Program-made: the position numbers and the translations under genes
The notes under the pieces: model-generated
The model's database searches: none
Seen by the model: only the letters and a program-made list of their open reading frames with translations
What the model was told of the DNA's origin: nothing
NCBI GenBank assembly: GCA_937961665.1
Contig: CALGMO010000032.1
Location: 1 to 41,108, forward strand
DNA from: an uncultured Fimbriimonadaceae bacterium
Lineage (GTDB): Bacteria; Armatimonadota; Fimbriimonadia; Fimbriimonadales; Fimbriimonadaceae
Reading direction: 5' to 3'
DNA: 41,108 bases
In this document: one piece after another, positions 7,811-16,106 of the stretch
Position numbering within the stretch: the stretch's first letter is position 1
Layout: the number at the start of each line of letters is the position of its first letter

Positions 7811-9528
7811 TCCTCGGTCGGACGGAAGTCCCGAACCTGCCACTTGACCCTCTTCTCGCCCCGGAACTCGTCCACGATCGGATTGAACAGCACGTCGAAG
7901 CTTTGGCTCAGGTCCTCTTGCTGGAGTCGCTCCGCGTGCTGGAAGGTGACGCCTTGAACGGAGAAGCCGTCCGAGGCGGTGAGCCGCAACATGGCGGTCC
8001 GAGGGTTCCGGGTGGGTGTGGCCGAATCGATCCGCACACCCCTGGCGAGGAAGCAGGGCTCGCGGTTGGCCTCTCCGGTGGGCTGCAGCAGCTCGAGCGA
8101 CTCCGCGCCGGCGAGGTTGGCCTCCGACCCCTGCACCTCCAGATCGGCCTCGAAGGTTGGCACGAGGTCGGCAGGCGACAGCAGCGAGCGTGCATAGGAG
8201 GCCAAGGCCTCTCTGGCTTCGTCCAGTCGTTCCGAATCGATGGAGAACCCCGCGGCCCTCTCGTGTCCGCCCCCTTGGAGCAGATGCGGGTGCGCCAGGA
8301 TGGCCTCCGCGAGATGGAATCCCGGAATCGACCTCGCGGAGAACTTCAGTCGGTTCCCCTCCTCGTCGGTCGTTCCGACGAAGGCGGGCCGGTAGAAGCG
8401 TTGGGCAAGCTTGCCCGCCACGATGCCGATGATGCCACTGTGCCAGCTGGAATCGGCGAGCAGGAGGATCGGCTCCTCGGCGAGCTGGTCGGCTTCGATC
8501 CGTCGGATCGCCTCCTGGAAGACGCGCTCCTGCTCGCTCTTGCGTCGCTCGTTGATCGCCTCGAGCTGCTCGGCCAGAGACCGCGCCTCCTCTGGATCCT
8601 TGGTGAGCAACAGGCGGAGGGCCATGGCGGCGTCGTCGATGCGCCCGGCGGCGTTGAGGCGCGGCCCGAGAACCCAAGCGACGTGCCAAGAACGGATCGG
8701 GCGGTCCGTGCCGAGCTTGGAGGACTCCAGCAGAGCCAGAATGCCGGCCCTCTTGGTGGACCGGAGCTGCTCGAGACCGAACCGCGCGAGGATCCGATTC
8801 TCCCCCAGTAGCGGCACGACGTCGGCCACCGTGCCCAGCGCGGCCAGATCGAGGAAATGCCGCCGGAACTGATGTACCGGCCATCCGATCGCCCTCGTGA
8901 TCCCTTCGCAGAACCGGAAGGCGACGCCCACCCCGCAGAGGTTGGGGTCCGGATACGCGGATTCGGCCCGGTGGGGGTTGATGACGGCCTCGGCCTCCGG
9001 AATCTCCATGGGCACGTGGTGGTGGTCGGTCACTACGACCCGCATCCCAGCCTCGCGAGCCGCGCGGACCTGCTCGAACGCGGACGTGCCGCAATCGCAC
9101 GTCAGGAAGAGGCCGGCGCCCATCTCCTTCGCCGCGGCCACCGCGTCGAGGTGGATGCCGTACCCCTCGCGCAGCCGGTGTGGCACGTGCACGTGGACGT
9201 CGCAGCCGATTCGACGGAGGAAGTCGCCGAGCAGGGCGGTGCTCGTCACACCGTCGACGTCGTAATCCCCGTGGACAAAGATCTTTTCTCCGCGCTCGCG
9301 CGCGCCGAGAACTGCGCTCAGACCGGCCTCGAAGTCCGGCAGGAGGGAGGGGTCGCCAAGGTCTTCCAGCGACGGGTGCAGAAACCGGTGCGCAGAGTCC
9401 GGATCGGCGAATCCGCGGGCCGCGAGAACGGCCGCGAGCAGGGTAGGGACGCCCAGCTCCCTTTGGAGGAGTTGCTCCAGATCGGGCCTCCTCGGAGGGA
9501 CGACCCAGCGTTCCGCCGAAGGGGGCAT
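7807..9528 (-). CDS. recJ: Single-stranded-DNA-specific exonuclease RecJ
   Basis: Degrades single-stranded DNA 5' to 3' in recombination and mismatch or base-excision repair. The 573 residues carry DHH-family motifs in order: HGDYDVDGVTSTALL (86-100), LTCDCGTSA (142-150), VVTDHHH (165-171) and ALGTVADVVPL, all ligands for two Mn/Mg ions. A DHHA1 domain follows with QGGGHERAAGF, then the OB-like C-terminal part. Length fits the family. It starts 7 bases after the nusG stop, so it is cotranscribed with secE-nusG, a place normally filled by ribosomal protein L11. The stop codon is shared in CTAG with the convergent PDZ gene. Confidence 0.96.
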   Translation of the reverse strand: MPPSAERWVVPPRRPDLEQLLQRELGVPTLLAAVLAARGFADPDSAHRFLHPSLEDLGDPSLLPDFEAGLSAVLGARERGEKIFVHGDYDVDGVTSTALLGDFLRRIGCDVHVHVPHRLREGYGIHLDAVAAAKEMGAGLFLTCDCGTSAFEQVRAAREAGMRVVVTDHHHVPMEIPEAEAVINPHRAESAYPDPNLCGVGVAFRFCEGITRAIGWPVHQFRRHFLDLAALGTVADVVPLLGENRILARFGLEQLRSTKRAGILALLESSKLGTDRPIRSWHVAWVLGPRLNAAGRIDDAAMALRLLLTKDPEEARSLAEQLEAINERRKSEQERVFQEAIRRIEADQLAEEPILLLADSSWHSGIIGIVAGKLAQRFYRPAFVGTTDEEGNRLKFSARSIPGFHLAEAILAHPHLLQGGGHERAAGFSIDSERLDEAREALASYARSLLSPADLVPTFEADLEVQGSEANLAGAESLELLQPTGEANREPCFLARGVRIDSATPTRNPRTAMLRLTASDGFSVQGVTFQHAERLQQEDLSQSFDVLFNPIVDEFRGEKRVKWQVRDFRPTED

Positions 9529-9534
9529 CGGAGG

Positions 9535-10068
9535 CTAGACCTTCTCGACCTGGCTAAAGTCCACTTCCACGGGAGTCTCGCGGCCGAAGAGCGAGATGAG
9601 CACCTTCAGCTTCTCCCGGTCGGCGTTGACCTCCTCGATCTTGCCGGTGAGGTCGCCGAACGGGCCCTCGACGACGCGGATGGTGTCGCCCTTGGCGAAG
9701 GCCACCTTGGGCGCCTCCTTGCTCTCCTCGAGGTTCTTCAGAATCCTGCGGACCTCGTACTCCTCCAGCGGCACCGGCTTGTTGCCGCTCTGCACGAACC
9801 CGGTGACGCCGCTGGTCGACTTCACGAGCTTGTACGTGTCGTCGGTCAGGTCCATGTTGATGAGGATGTAGCCCGGGAACACCTTGCGGGGGACCACGAC
9901 CCTCTTGCCGGCACGGGTGGTGAGCTCCTGCTCGACCGGGATCAGGATCTCATGGATTCCATCCTCGGTTTCCCAATAGCCCTCGACCTGCGCTCGGCGA
10001 GTCAGAACGTCCTTGACCTTGTTCTCGTGCCCGGCGATCGTGTGGACGGCGTACCAAGCTCTGGCCAT
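9535..10068 (-). CDS. nusG: Transcription termination/antitermination factor NusG
   Basis: Binds the RNA polymerase clamp to suppress pausing and links transcription to Rho or to the leading ribosome. The 177 residues begin ARAWYAVHTIAGHENKVKD, the NGN domain, which continues to VFPGYILINMDL and SGVTGFVQSGNKPVPLEEYEV. The C-terminal KOW domain includes FAKGDTIRVVEGPFGDLTGKI. The length is normal and all conserved blocks are present. It starts two bases after the secE stop. Unlike most bacteria, the next gene is recJ rather than rplK. Confidence 0.97.
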   Translation of the reverse strand: MARAWYAVHTIAGHENKVKDVLTRRAQVEGYWETEDGIHEILIPVEQELTTRAGKRVVVPRKVFPGYILINMDLTDDTYKLVKSTSGVTGFVQSGNKPVPLEEYEVRRILKNLEESKEAPKVAFAKGDTIRVVEGPFGDLTGKIEEVNADREKLKVLISLFGRETPVEVDFSQVEKV

Positions 10069-10069
10069 G

Positions 10070-10309
10070 TCAGAAACCCTTCGTGAGAGCCTCGATGACG
10101 AAGCTCCAGACGTAGTTGAGAACGGTCAGCACGAGGACCACGATGCCGCAGACGGCGAGAACCACACCGGTGAGACGGTTGGTCTCGGCTCGGCTCGGCC
10201 AGTTCACCTTGCGCATCTCCCTGGAGACGTCGTGGAAGAAGCCTTTGACGCCTCTCCGCATCTTCGGGAGAGGGACGTTCGAAACCTTGGATTGCGGCGT
10301 TTGCGACAT
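10070..10309 (-). CDS. secE: Preprotein translocase subunit SecE
   Basis: The small subunit that clamps SecY in the SecYEG export channel. The 79-residue product has an amphipathic segment with the conserved GFFHDVSREMRKVNWPSR, followed by a single membrane helix (about residues 47-72, GVVLAVCGIVVLVLTVLNYVW). This is the one-helix form found in most bacteria. It leads the secE-nusG-recJ unit and has a strong-looking promoter at 10348-10377. Neither tRNA-Trp nor rpmG stands in front of it. Confidence 0.95.
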   Translation of the reverse strand: MSQTPQSKVSNVPLPKMRRGVKGFFHDVSREMRKVNWPSRAETNRLTGVVLAVCGIVVLVLTVLNYVWSFVIEALTKGF

Positions 10310-10347
10310 AAAGCCTTCGGGTTCGCAGTTCGCGGGGGATTGGCACC

Positions 10348-10377
10348 ACTATACCCGCCCGGCGGGGCAGAACCCAA
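10348..10377 (-). promoter_or_regulatory. Promoter of secE-nusG-recJ
   Basis: On the minus strand, -35-like TTGGGT (10372-10377) is followed after 18 bases by -10 TATAGT (10348-10353), preceded by GGG. The leader to the secE ATG is about 30 bases. The spacer contains the inverted repeat CCCGCC-C-GGCGGG (10354-10366), a possible operator or the end of the upstream transcript. Confidence 0.6.
10354..10366. repeat. 13-base G+C palindrome in the secE promoter spacer
   Basis: CCCGCC-C-GGCGGG is a perfect inverted repeat lying wholly between the -35 and -10 boxes of secE and 23 bases after the dehydrogenase stop codon. It could be an operator or the stem of a terminator without a U-tract. Sequence alone cannot decide between them. 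Confidence 0.4.
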
Positions 10378-10388
10378 CCCTCCCGGGT

Positions 10389-11459
10389 CTAGGAGCCGGT
10401 CAGCACCACCTTGACGGCGCCGGAAGCGTCCTTGTTCTCGGCGACGCGGAAAGCCTCGAGAGCGTCGTCCAGCGGGTACCGATGCGTAATCATGGGCGAC
10501 GGGTCCACGGCGCCGGTCTCCAGAAGGCGAACGGCCTCCGCATACTCGTCGAAGCGGAAGTTGCACGAGCTGGTGAGCGTCCGTTCTCCGGCCAGGAGCT
10601 TGGTCGGGAAGGGCACCGCCTCGTCCCTGACCGTCATCGTCACCATCGTTCCTCCGCGCTCGAGCAGGGGCAGGTACAGCCCAAGGGGCGCGCCGACGGT
10701 GTCCAGGATCGCGTCGTACGGCCGCCCGCCGTTGGCCTCTAGCGCCCGGGCCTGCACGTCGGCGCCGACAGCGAGCAGCGCGGCGTCGGCGCCCATCTTG
10801 CGGGAAACGGTCAGCGCCGATTCGTTCAGGTCGGCCACGACGACCTGCGTGGCACCACGGTTTCGGGCGACGGGCACCGCGAGCACTCCGACCGGCCCGG
10901 CTCCGACGATGAGCAGCGACCGCCCGGCACCCACGCCGGTGCGCCCGACGCCGTGAACCGCCACCCCGAGCGGATCCAGCACGGACGCCTCGAGGTTGCC
11001 GACGGCATCGGGCAGCTCCTGCAGCCACGCGGCCAGGATCGGCACGCGCTCGGCCATGCCGCCGTAGCAGTAGGGGCTGTCCGCCCAGCCCGCACCGTGG
11101 CCCAGATGCTGGGTGTTGGGGCAAAGCTGCGCTCTGCCGGTTGTGCAGAACTCACACTCGCCGCAGGTTCCGAAGGCAATGAGCGCCACTCGCTTGCCGA
11201 CCCAAGCGGGGTCCACGTCCGAGGCCACCCGCTCCACGACGCCCGTCGCTTCGTGGCCGAGGATGATGTTCGAGGGGTTCGGCCTCTTCTCGCCGAGCGT
11301 CTGCTTCGCCCAAGGGTTGTCGCCGCGCAGGTAGCGGACGTCGCTCCCACAGATGCCGCAGTGGGTCATCCGGACGACCGCATGGCCCGGCGGGCAGTCG
11401 GGCTCGGGCACGTCGAGCAGGGCCAGATCGCCGGGGCCGCGCAACACAACCGCCTTCAT
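10389..11459 (-). CDS. Zinc-dependent medium-chain alcohol/polyol dehydrogenase
   Basis: Probably oxidises a secondary alcohol or polyol with NAD; cytoplasmic. The 356 residues show the MDR fold: catalytic zinc ligands Cys37 (in CGICGSDVRY) and His69-Glu70 (GHE), and structural zinc ligands Cys99, 102, 105 and 113 in the CxxCxxCx7C spacing. A Rossmann motif VGAGPVGVLA lies near 185. An acidic residue after the second strand (VVADLNE) favours NAD over NADP. It resembles sorbitol and threonine dehydrogenases, but the substrate cannot be told. It has its own start-proximal -10 box within a GGGGT-AA-ACCCC inverted repeat. Confidence 0.88.
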   Translation of the reverse strand: MKAVVLRGPGDLALLDVPEPDCPPGHAVVRMTHCGICGSDVRYLRGDNPWAKQTLGEKRPNPSNIILGHEATGVVERVASDVDPAWVGKRVALIAFGTCGECEFCTTGRAQLCPNTQHLGHGAGWADSPYCYGGMAERVPILAAWLQELPDAVGNLEASVLDPLGVAVHGVGRTGVGAGRSLLIVGAGPVGVLAVPVARNRGATQVVVADLNESALTVSRKMGADAALLAVGADVQARALEANGGRPYDAILDTVGAPLGLYLPLLERGGTMVTMTVRDEAVPFPTKLLAGERTLTSSCNFRFDEYAEAVRLLETGAVDPSPMITHRYPLDDALEAFRVAENKDASGAVKVVLTGS

Positions 11460-11463
11460 ACAA

Positions 11464-11475
11464 CGGGGTTTACCC
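11464..11475 (-). promoter_or_regulatory. Inverted repeat and -10-like box before the dehydrogenase
   Basis: Minus strand GGGGTAAACCCC: a 5+2+5 inverted repeat whose centre contains TAAACC, 7 bases before the ATG at 11459. It closely resembles the palindrome GGGGTATACCCC before the URO-D gene (34564-34575). There is no Shine-Dalgarno site. Both a leaderless promoter and a repressor site are possible. Confidence 0.45.
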
Positions 11476-11493
11476 CAGCCGCTCGATCAGAAA

Positions 11494-12888
11494 TCACAGA
11501 AGCGGGACGGTCTCGCCGTGCCTGGGAATGTGGACCTTCCAGCCGAATTCCCCCTCGATGCGAGCCTGAAGGATCTCCTGAGCCTGGGGCTCTCCGTGGA
11601 CCAGGAAGGTGGCGCGAGGAGGCTCCTTGAAGTTCGCGAGCCACTGGAGAATCTCCGACTGGTCCGCATGCGCCGAAAGGGAGCTCAGCTGCTCGATCTG
11701 CGCACGGACGGTCACCGGCCTCTTGTGGATGACCACCTCGGGCGCGCCGTCCAGGATCTCCCGTCCCAAGGTGCCCTCCGCCTGGTAGCCGGTGAACAGC
11801 ACGATCGTAGAGGGATCGGGCAGACGGTTTAGGAGGTGGTGCGTGATGCGCCCACCGTTGCACATCCCGGATCCGGAGATGACCACCATCGGGCCCTGCA
11901 TCGCGTTGATCGCCTTGCTCTGGTTCACGTCTCGGACGAACTCCAGACGGTCCGGCCTGAGCGGGTTCTCCCGCTCCGAGAGTTGGAGGCGCATCTCGTC
12001 GTCCTGATCGTCGGGGCTCTCCAGGTAGAGCAGCGTGGCGCTCGTGGCCATCGGGCTGTCGACGAACACCGGGATGCGGCCCACGCGGCCGTCATCCTGC
12101 AGCTTCCGGATGTGGTAGAGGACCTCTTGGGTTCGCCCGATCGCGAAGCTGGGCACCAGCACGCAGCGCCCATGCTTCAAGGCGTCGCTCAGGATCCGCT
12201 CCAGAACGGTCTCCGGATCCTCGCTCGGATGGTTGCGGTCGCCATAAGTGCTCTCGAGGACCAGGTACTCTGCCCAATCCACGGTGGCTGGGTCGATCAG
12301 GATCGGCCGGTCTCTTCGGCCCAGGTCTCCGCTGAAGAGAATCCGCTCGCCCGACTCGAAGTACAGCTCCACGAACGCCGAACCGAGGATGTGTCCGGCG
12401 GGCAGAAACCGGAACGTGGCCCCGCCCGGCAGGTCGACGAACTCATAGTAGCGGAAGCTCTTCAGATGCTTGAGCGCCTCGAAAGCCTGGCGCTCCGTAT
12501 AGAGAGGGAGGGCCGTGGCGTGCCGGCTGAGTCCCTTCCTGTTGTAGTATCGCGCTTCCTCCTCTTGCAGGCGCCCGGAGTCGGGGAGGCTGATGCGGGC
12601 CACGGCCGCCGTCCCTCTGGTGCAGAAGACGGGGCCCGAGTACCCTTCGGCCACGAGGCGGGGAAGCCATCCGCAGTGGTCGAGGTGGGCGTGGGTGAGG
12701 ATCACCGCGTCGATCGAGGACGGATCGACCGGAAAGCGCTGCCAGTTGAGGTCCCGCAGTTCGCGAGCCCCCTGGAACATCCCGCAGTCGATGAGAACGG
12801 TGCGCCCGCCGGTCCTAAGAAGGTGTCGGGACCCGGTGACGGTCTGGGCGGCCCCGTAGAAGGTCAGCTCGCAAGCCTTGCGGTCCAC
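11494..12888 (-). CDS. Beta-CASP metallo-beta-lactamase (CPSF-like) RNA-processing nuclease
   Basis: A 464-residue protein of the CPSF73/TTHA0252 type, predicted to cleave RNA as endo- and/or 5' exonuclease with two zinc ions. The zinc signature HAHLDHCG is at 66-73 (His66, His68, Asp70, His71). Further ligands come from PAGHILGSA and LFSGDLGRRD. The beta-CASP insert includes VLVPSFAIGRTQEVLY and DSPMATSAT. VVISGSGMCNGGRI and SSLSAHADQSEI, then FLVHGE, supply the late motifs. It lies between a small membrane protein gene (10 bases upstream) and the dehydrogenase. Activity on RNA is known for close relatives and inferred here. Confidence 0.92.
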   Translation of the reverse strand: MDRKACELTFYGAAQTVTGSRHLLRTGGRTVLIDCGMFQGARELRDLNWQRFPVDPSSIDAVILTHAHLDHCGWLPRLVAEGYSGPVFCTRGTAAVARISLPDSGRLQEEEARYYNRKGLSRHATALPLYTERQAFEALKHLKSFRYYEFVDLPGGATFRFLPAGHILGSAFVELYFESGERILFSGDLGRRDRPILIDPATVDWAEYLVLESTYGDRNHPSEDPETVLERILSDALKHGRCVLVPSFAIGRTQEVLYHIRKLQDDGRVGRIPVFVDSPMATSATLLYLESPDDQDDEMRLQLSERENPLRPDRLEFVRDVNQSKAINAMQGPMVVISGSGMCNGGRITHHLLNRLPDPSTIVLFTGYQAEGTLGREILDGAPEVVIHKRPVTVRAQIEQLSSLSAHADQSEILQWLANFKEPPRATFLVHGEPQAQEILQARIEGEFGWKVHIPRHGETVPLL

Positions 12889-12897
12889 GCGAGCAGG

Positions 12898-13353
12898 TTA
12901 CCAGTAGGGCGGGAACCGGATGCCGTCTCGGCGCTCCCTGTCGCTGTTGATCGGTGTCGCGGTCTCTACCACCCAACCGGTCGGATCCTTGCGGGCCACG
13001 ACCCAGGCGGAGGGCCGCTCCTCGCCACCCCACTCGCTCGGCTCTCGGCCGACGACCAGCAGGCGGGCTCGGTCTCCTTGGAACAAGACCACCTTGTGAT
13101 ACGCAAGCTCGCCGCGCAGCCCGGCCTCGTAGTAGCCTTCCTCCGCGACCTCGGCCAGGGGCTTGCCCCAAACGGCCGTCTGGACCTCGCTGAGGAAGAA
13201 GGGGCCCGCGCCGAACAGGAACAAAGTGACGGCGAACGTCATCCCAGGCCTCGCTTCGTCCTTGCGGCGGAGCGGGGTCAGCCAAGCGACCAAGAGGGTG
13301 ACGACGATCGCGGTGGCCAACGCACCCAGCGAGTAGACGATCATGCTGAACAT
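12898..13353 (-). CDS. Small membrane protein of unknown function
   Basis: A 151-residue protein I do not recognise. The ATG at 13353 has AAAGGAG eight bases upstream. Two membrane segments lie near residues 4-26 (IVYSLGALATAIVVTLLVAW) and 37-57 (GMTFAVTLFLFGAGPFFL). A soluble C-terminal part follows, with LLVVGREPSEW and WVVARKDPTGWVVE. It ends ten bases before the metallo-beta-lactamase start, so the two are probably one operon. Its start faces that of the cation transporter across 60 bases holding an inverted repeat. Confidence 0.7.
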   Translation of the reverse strand: MFSMIVYSLGALATAIVVTLLVAWLTPLRRKDEARPGMTFAVTLFLFGAGPFFLSEVQTAVWGKPLAEVAEEGYYEAGLRGELAYHKVVLFQGDRARLLVVGREPSEWGGEERPSAWVVARKDPTGWVVETATPINSDRERRDGIRFPPYW

Positions 13354-13380
13354 GGCTTGCTCCTTTGCCGAGGTCGGACG

Positions 13381-13395
13381 CTCTCCAAAGGAGAG
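13381..13395. repeat. Inverted repeat between divergent genes
   Basis: CTCTCC-AAA-GGAGAG is a perfect 6-base inverted repeat in the 60-base gap between the divergent starts at 13353 and 13414, five bases upstream of the CATAAT box. Its place suits an operator acting on both directions, perhaps metal-responsive given the CDF gene. That role is inferred. Confidence 0.4.
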
Positions 13396-13399
13396 ATTC

Positions 13400-13405
13400 C
13401 ATAAT
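13400..13405 (+). promoter_or_regulatory. -10-like hexamer of the CDF gene
   Basis: CATAAT lies 8 bases before the ATG at 13414. The inverted repeat 13381-13395 lies directly upstream, where a -35 box would be expected; no -35 is recognised. Confidence 0.4.
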
Positions 13406-13413
13406 CCAGGCTG

Positions 13414-14304
13414 ATGCGGTCCCCAAGGACCCTCGCCTGGGCCTCGTTGGCCGCGACCGTCGCGGTGGTGGCCGTCAAGCTCGCCGCCGCTTGGTCGAGC
13501 CGGAGCGTGAGCGTGCTCTCCGAGGCGCTCCAATCGCTCGTGGACGTCGGCGTCTCGGCGCTGGCGGTTTTCACGCTTCGGGTTGCGAGCATGCCTCCGG
13601 ACGAGGACCACCCGTTCGGACACGGCAAGGCCGAGATGCTCGCCGGGGCGTTCCAGATGCTGGTCGTCGCCGCCTCCTGCCTGTTCATTCTCTGGCAGGC
13701 CTTGGGTCGCTTGGGAAGGCCCGAGCCGATCCGCTGGGACGTCGGTGCGGCGGCCATGGCCTACACCCTGGTCTCGAACACGCTGATGTCCCGCCTCCTG
13801 TACCGCGAGGGAAAGCGGCTGGGGTCGTCGGTGCTGGTGAGCGAGGCCATCCACCTGCGGGGCGACAGCCTCGCCTCGGCCGGCGTCCTCGTAGGCATGA
13901 TCGCCGTGGGAGCCACGGGCTGGGATCCGCTGGACCCTCTGCTGGCGATCCTCTTCGCTCTGATCGCCCTCGCGGCGGCCTTCCGCCAGCTGAGGGCCAT
14001 GGTCCATCCGTTGATGGACGGGGCGTTGCCCGCGGAGGATGTGCGGCGGGTGCGCGCCGTGCTGGAGGAACATCCCGACGTCCGCGGATACCACCGCTTG
14101 AGGACGCGCGACGTGGGCCTGAACCGCCACGTGGAGCTCCATGTGACCTTGGACGACGACCTGAGCTTCGTCCGGGCGCACGAGATCGCCGAGAAGATCG
14201 AGTCCGAGGTGAGCGAGGCCCTCGGCGGCGCCAAGGTGGAGATCCATTACGAACCGCACGAGGCGGAGATGGAGCACCAGATGCGCGAACACGATCGCTC
14301 CTAG
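13414..14304 (+). CDS. Cation diffusion facilitator (CDF) transporter
   Basis: Exports divalent metal ions in exchange for protons across the inner membrane. The 296 residues have about six membrane helices (residues 1-200) and a C-terminal cytoplasmic domain (about 205-285) with VELHVTLDDDLSFVRAHEIAEKIES, typical of CDF metal-sensing domains. The helix 5 site is HLRGD (HxxxD), as expected. In helix 2 the site reads EALQSLVD, giving QxxxD where Zn/Cd/Fe transporters have DxxxD or HxxxD. PFGHGKAE in the loop after helix 2 is the usual CDF motif. The metal may therefore differ from zinc. The start is ATG without a Shine-Dalgarno site. Confidence 0.92.
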   Translation: MRSPRTLAWASLAATVAVVAVKLAAAWSSRSVSVLSEALQSLVDVGVSALAVFTLRVASMPPDEDHPFGHGKAEMLAGAFQMLVVAASCLFILWQALGRLGRPEPIRWDVGAAAMAYTLVSNTLMSRLLYREGKRLGSSVLVSEAIHLRGDSLASAGVLVGMIAVGATGWDPLDPLLAILFALIALAAAFRQLRAMVHPLMDGALPAEDVRRVRAVLEEHPDVRGYHRLRTRDVGLNRHVELHVTLDDDLSFVRAHEIAEKIESEVSEALGGAKVEIHYEPHEAEMEHQMREHDRS

Positions 14305-14376
14305 ATTGCTCCAGAAATCCCCGTTTTACGGTTCCAGTTCGGTCGGCCGAGTGCCGATGCTTAGAAGCGTAGGCCG

Positions 14377-14694
14377 ATGGGCAACTGGTTCAGCATCCGC
14401 CAAGACACTCAGCGCGCTCCCCTCCGATCCCTGGCGGCGGAGCACCTCAAGCGATGCCCGCTCTGCGGGGCGCTCAACGCGGTCCGCAACGAGGAGTGCT
14501 TCGTGTGCCGATGGCACGGCGCCTTCGACCACGACGCCGGGCGGATCGAGAGCTGCCTGAGCGAGCTGGTGGACCGGTGCCCGGAGCTGGCCAGCGCCAT
14601 GGCCCGACCGCGCGTGAGCGCCAGAACGTTCCGGCCGAGCCTGTGGACCCGGCTGGGGCGCTGGTTCCGCAAGCGGATCGACCTGTCGGTTTGA
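14377..14694 (+). CDS. Small zinc-ribbon protein of unknown function
   Basis: A 105-residue protein with one likely zinc ribbon: CPLCG near residue 27, then ten residues, then CFVC near residue 41. The remaining sequence is basic at the C-terminus (WTRLGRWFRKRI), which might contact a membrane or nucleic acid. It has no clear ribosome-binding site. It sits between the CDF gene and dnaB with 72- and 50-base gaps. I do not recognise a family, and function is unknown. Confidence 0.65.
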   Translation: MGNWFSIRQDTQRAPLRSLAAEHLKRCPLCGALNAVRNEECFVCRWHGAFDHDAGRIESCLSELVDRCPELASAMARPRVSARTFRPSLWTRLGRWFRKRIDLSV

Positions 14695-14721
14695 CCGAGC
14701 GTCGCGCCGCGCCGGATCATC

Positions 14722-14740
14722 CATAATGGGTTTTCCGGAG
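14722..14740 (+). promoter_or_regulatory. -10-like box and ribosome-binding site of dnaB
   Basis: CATAAT (14722-14727) followed by GGAG (14737-14740) four bases before the ATG at 14745. The leader would be about ten bases, just long enough for a Shine-Dalgarno site. No convincing -35 is visible. Confidence 0.4.
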
Positions 14741-14744
14741 CGTC

Positions 14745-16106
14745 ATGGAGCGAACGGTCGACGATCTCATCCCCCTGCGCAGCCTCGAGGCCGAGATGGG
14801 CGTGCTCGGGTCCATGCTGCTGTCCGCCAGGGCGGCGGAGGAGGTCGCCGGGATGCTCGCCGAGGAGGATTTCTACCAGCCGGCGCACCGAGAGGTGTAC
14901 CGTGCGATGCTCCAGCTGATCCGCTCCGGCAAGGCGGTGGACATCCTCACCCTTCGGTCTGAGTTGGAGGCCCGCGGGACGCTTCAGCAGGTTGGGGGAG
15001 TGGACTACCTGGTGCAGGTCATGGAGTCCGTTCCGAGCGCCGCCAACGCCGTGCCCTACGCTCGGATCGTTCTCGAGAAGTCCACCCTTCGGAAGCTCGA
15101 GACGGCCGGCCGCCAGATCGCCGGCTTGGCTCGCTCGCCGGAGATCCCTGACGTCGACGGCAAGGTGGACGAGGCGGAGCGCCTCATCTACGAAGTCGGC
15201 TCCAAGCGCTTGGGGAAGGACTTCCAGGCCGTGGGGACGCTCGCAACCGATTTCTTCCGCGACATCGACCAGATCATGGAGACCGGCGAGCCGATGACCG
15301 GGGTCCACTCCGGCTTCTACAGTCTGGACGAGATGACGACCGGGTTCTACCCCGGAGACTTGGTGATCGTCGCCGCGCGCCCGTCCATGGGCAAGACGGC
15401 TCTGGTGCTGAACTTCGCCCTGAACGTGGCCAGCACCCGGAAGGGGCCGGTGGCGATCTTCAGCTTGGAGATGAGCGGCGCGCAGCTCGTGCGCCGCCTC
15501 GTGTCCATGATCAGCGGCGTCCGCGGCGACGTGCTGAAGAGCTCGCACATCACAGACGAGCAGTACGGGGACATCGTTGAAGCATGCGACAAGCTGTCGA
15601 ACCTCCCGATCTACATTGACGACTCCTCGGAGATCAACGGCCTGGAGATCAAAGGCAAGTGCCGCAGGCTGCAGCAACAGCACGGAAAGCTAGCACTGAT
15701 CGTGGTGGACTACCTCCAGCTGATGAGAGCGACGCGGAAGGTGGAGAACCGCGTGCAGGAGGTGGGCGAGATCGCCCGGTCGCTCAAGAGCGTCGCCAAG
15801 GACCTCTCGGTGCCGGTGGTGGCCCTGAGCCAGCTCAGCCGGAGCGTCGAGACGAGAGAGGGGAGGAGGCCGCAGCTGAGCGACCTGAGGGAGAGCGGCT
15901 CCATCGAGGCCGAGGCCGACCTGGTCATGTTCATCTTCCGGGAGGACTACTACAAGCCCAAGGAGGAGCGCGCCCAGGAGCTTGCGAACGAGAACGTGGC
16001 GCAGGAGGCGGAGATCATCATCGCCAAGCACCGGAACGGGCCCACGGGCACCGTCAAGGTCGGCTTCCAACCCGCCTTCGCGCGCTTCGTGAACTTGAAG
16101 GTATGA
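14745..16106 (+). CDS. dnaB: Replicative DNA helicase DnaB
   Basis: Hexameric 5'-3' helicase that unwinds DNA at the replication fork. The 453 residues begin with the DnaB N-terminal domain (RSLEAEMGVLGSMLLS, EEDFYQPAHREVYRAM). A RecA-like ATPase follows: Walker A ARPSMGKT near residue 211, then AIFSLEMSGAQLVRRL, Walker B LIVVDYLQLM, and SQLSRSVETREGRRPQLSDLRESGSIEAEADLVMF. The end AEIIIAKHRNGPTGTVKVGF is typical. No intein is present. Its stop overlaps the purD start (ATGA at 16103-16106). Confidence 0.97.
   Translation: MERTVDDLIPLRSLEAEMGVLGSMLLSARAAEEVAGMLAEEDFYQPAHREVYRAMLQLIRSGKAVDILTLRSELEARGTLQQVGGVDYLVQVMESVPSAANAVPYARIVLEKSTLRKLETAGRQIAGLARSPEIPDVDGKVDEAERLIYEVGSKRLGKDFQAVGTLATDFFRDIDQIMETGEPMTGVHSGFYSLDEMTTGFYPGDLVIVAARPSMGKTALVLNFALNVASTRKGPVAIFSLEMSGAQLVRRLVSMISGVRGDVLKSSHITDEQYGDIVEACDKLSNLPIYIDDSSEINGLEIKGKCRRLQQQHGKLALIVVDYLQLMRATRKVENRVQEVGEIARSLKSVAKDLSVPVVALSQLSRSVETREGRRPQLSDLRESGSIEAEADLVMFIFREDYYKPKEERAQELANENVAQEAEIIIAKHRNGPTGTVKVGFQPAFARFVNLKV

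Noticed and set aside
10310-10388. tRNA-Trp or rpmG upstream of secE
   Set aside because: The gap is only 79 bases and has neither cloverleaf arms nor a coding frame; it holds a promoter and a palindrome.
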